From contig NZ_AP018207.1 of the NCBI RefSeq assembly GCF_002367995.1, forward strand, positions 806,001 through 870,000: 64,000 bases of DNA. Reading direction: 5' to 3'. Under the pieces are notes generated by a model. The model made no database searches. It was not told the DNA's origin and saw only the letters and a program-made list of their open reading frames with translations. How positions within the stretch are numbered: the stretch's first letter is position 1; each line of letters begins with the position of its first letter. Shown here in pieces: positions 63,992 to 64,000 of the stretch. The DNA comes from Calothrix brevissima NIES-22 (GTDB lineage Bacteria; Cyanobacteriota; Cyanobacteriia; Cyanobacteriales; Nostocaceae). The position numbers and the translations under genes are program-made.

Positions 63992-64000
63992 AAATATGAT

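Overview
The window looks like chromosome from a filamentous, probably heterocyst-forming cyanobacterium (Nostocales: Nostoc/Calothrix/Tolypothrix type). This is inferred from frequent HIP1 octamers (GCGATCGC), a PSII subunit gene (psb30), many 7- and 9-bp short tandem repeats in intergenic DNA, and several very large Ser/Thr-kinase/histidine-kinase hybrids, cyanobacteriochrome-like and phytochrome-like sensors. No rRNA, tRNA or CRISPR array was recognised.

Layout. 1-500: a RelE/ParE-type toxin-antitoxin pair. 500-3650: an accessory segment bounded by two inverted copies of a ~150-180 bp dispersed repeat; it holds a 21-bp minisatellite and a membrane pentapeptide-repeat protein. 3666-8044: an orphan ABC-2 permease, then a convergent two-gene operon (small HEPN-like protein plus a 922-residue KGGVGR-motif/STAND-like double NTPase), the best candidate here for an uncharacterised conflict system. 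8089-22532: mostly housekeeping genes (recG, def, ftsX, aat, rpsN, nth, rseP, serS) with small conserved cyanobacterial genes and a dual-GGDEF protein. 23125-26418: a PadR regulator, a CCB-like membrane protein, a DUF3155 protein and a GAF histidine kinase. 26472-30438: two paralogous envelope proteins (one with SLH domains) and a BON-domain lipoprotein. 31060-33882: two convergent histidine kinases, one with a degenerate ATPase domain. 34351-37425: murE, a glutaredoxin-like gene and an IS607-family element with intact tnpA, deleted tnpB and recognisable end repeats. 37894-40209: a knotless (Cph2-type) phytochrome with a crippled kinase end. 40789-43840: a 34-residue membrane peptide gene, cysH, a four-helix-bundle protein and sbcD. 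43998-60513: a five-GAF cyanobacteriochrome-like kinase and two tandem ~1950-residue HstK-type kinases. 60909-63822: recJ, psb30 and a YkgJ-type cysteine-cluster protein.

Signalling dominates the right half: seven multidomain sensors, at least two with complete chromophore-binding signatures. Between genes the DNA is packed with heptamer/nonamer tandem repeats and palindromic dispersed repeats; one 9-bp array lies in frame inside recJ. Functional assignments rest on motifs read by eye; no database search was run.
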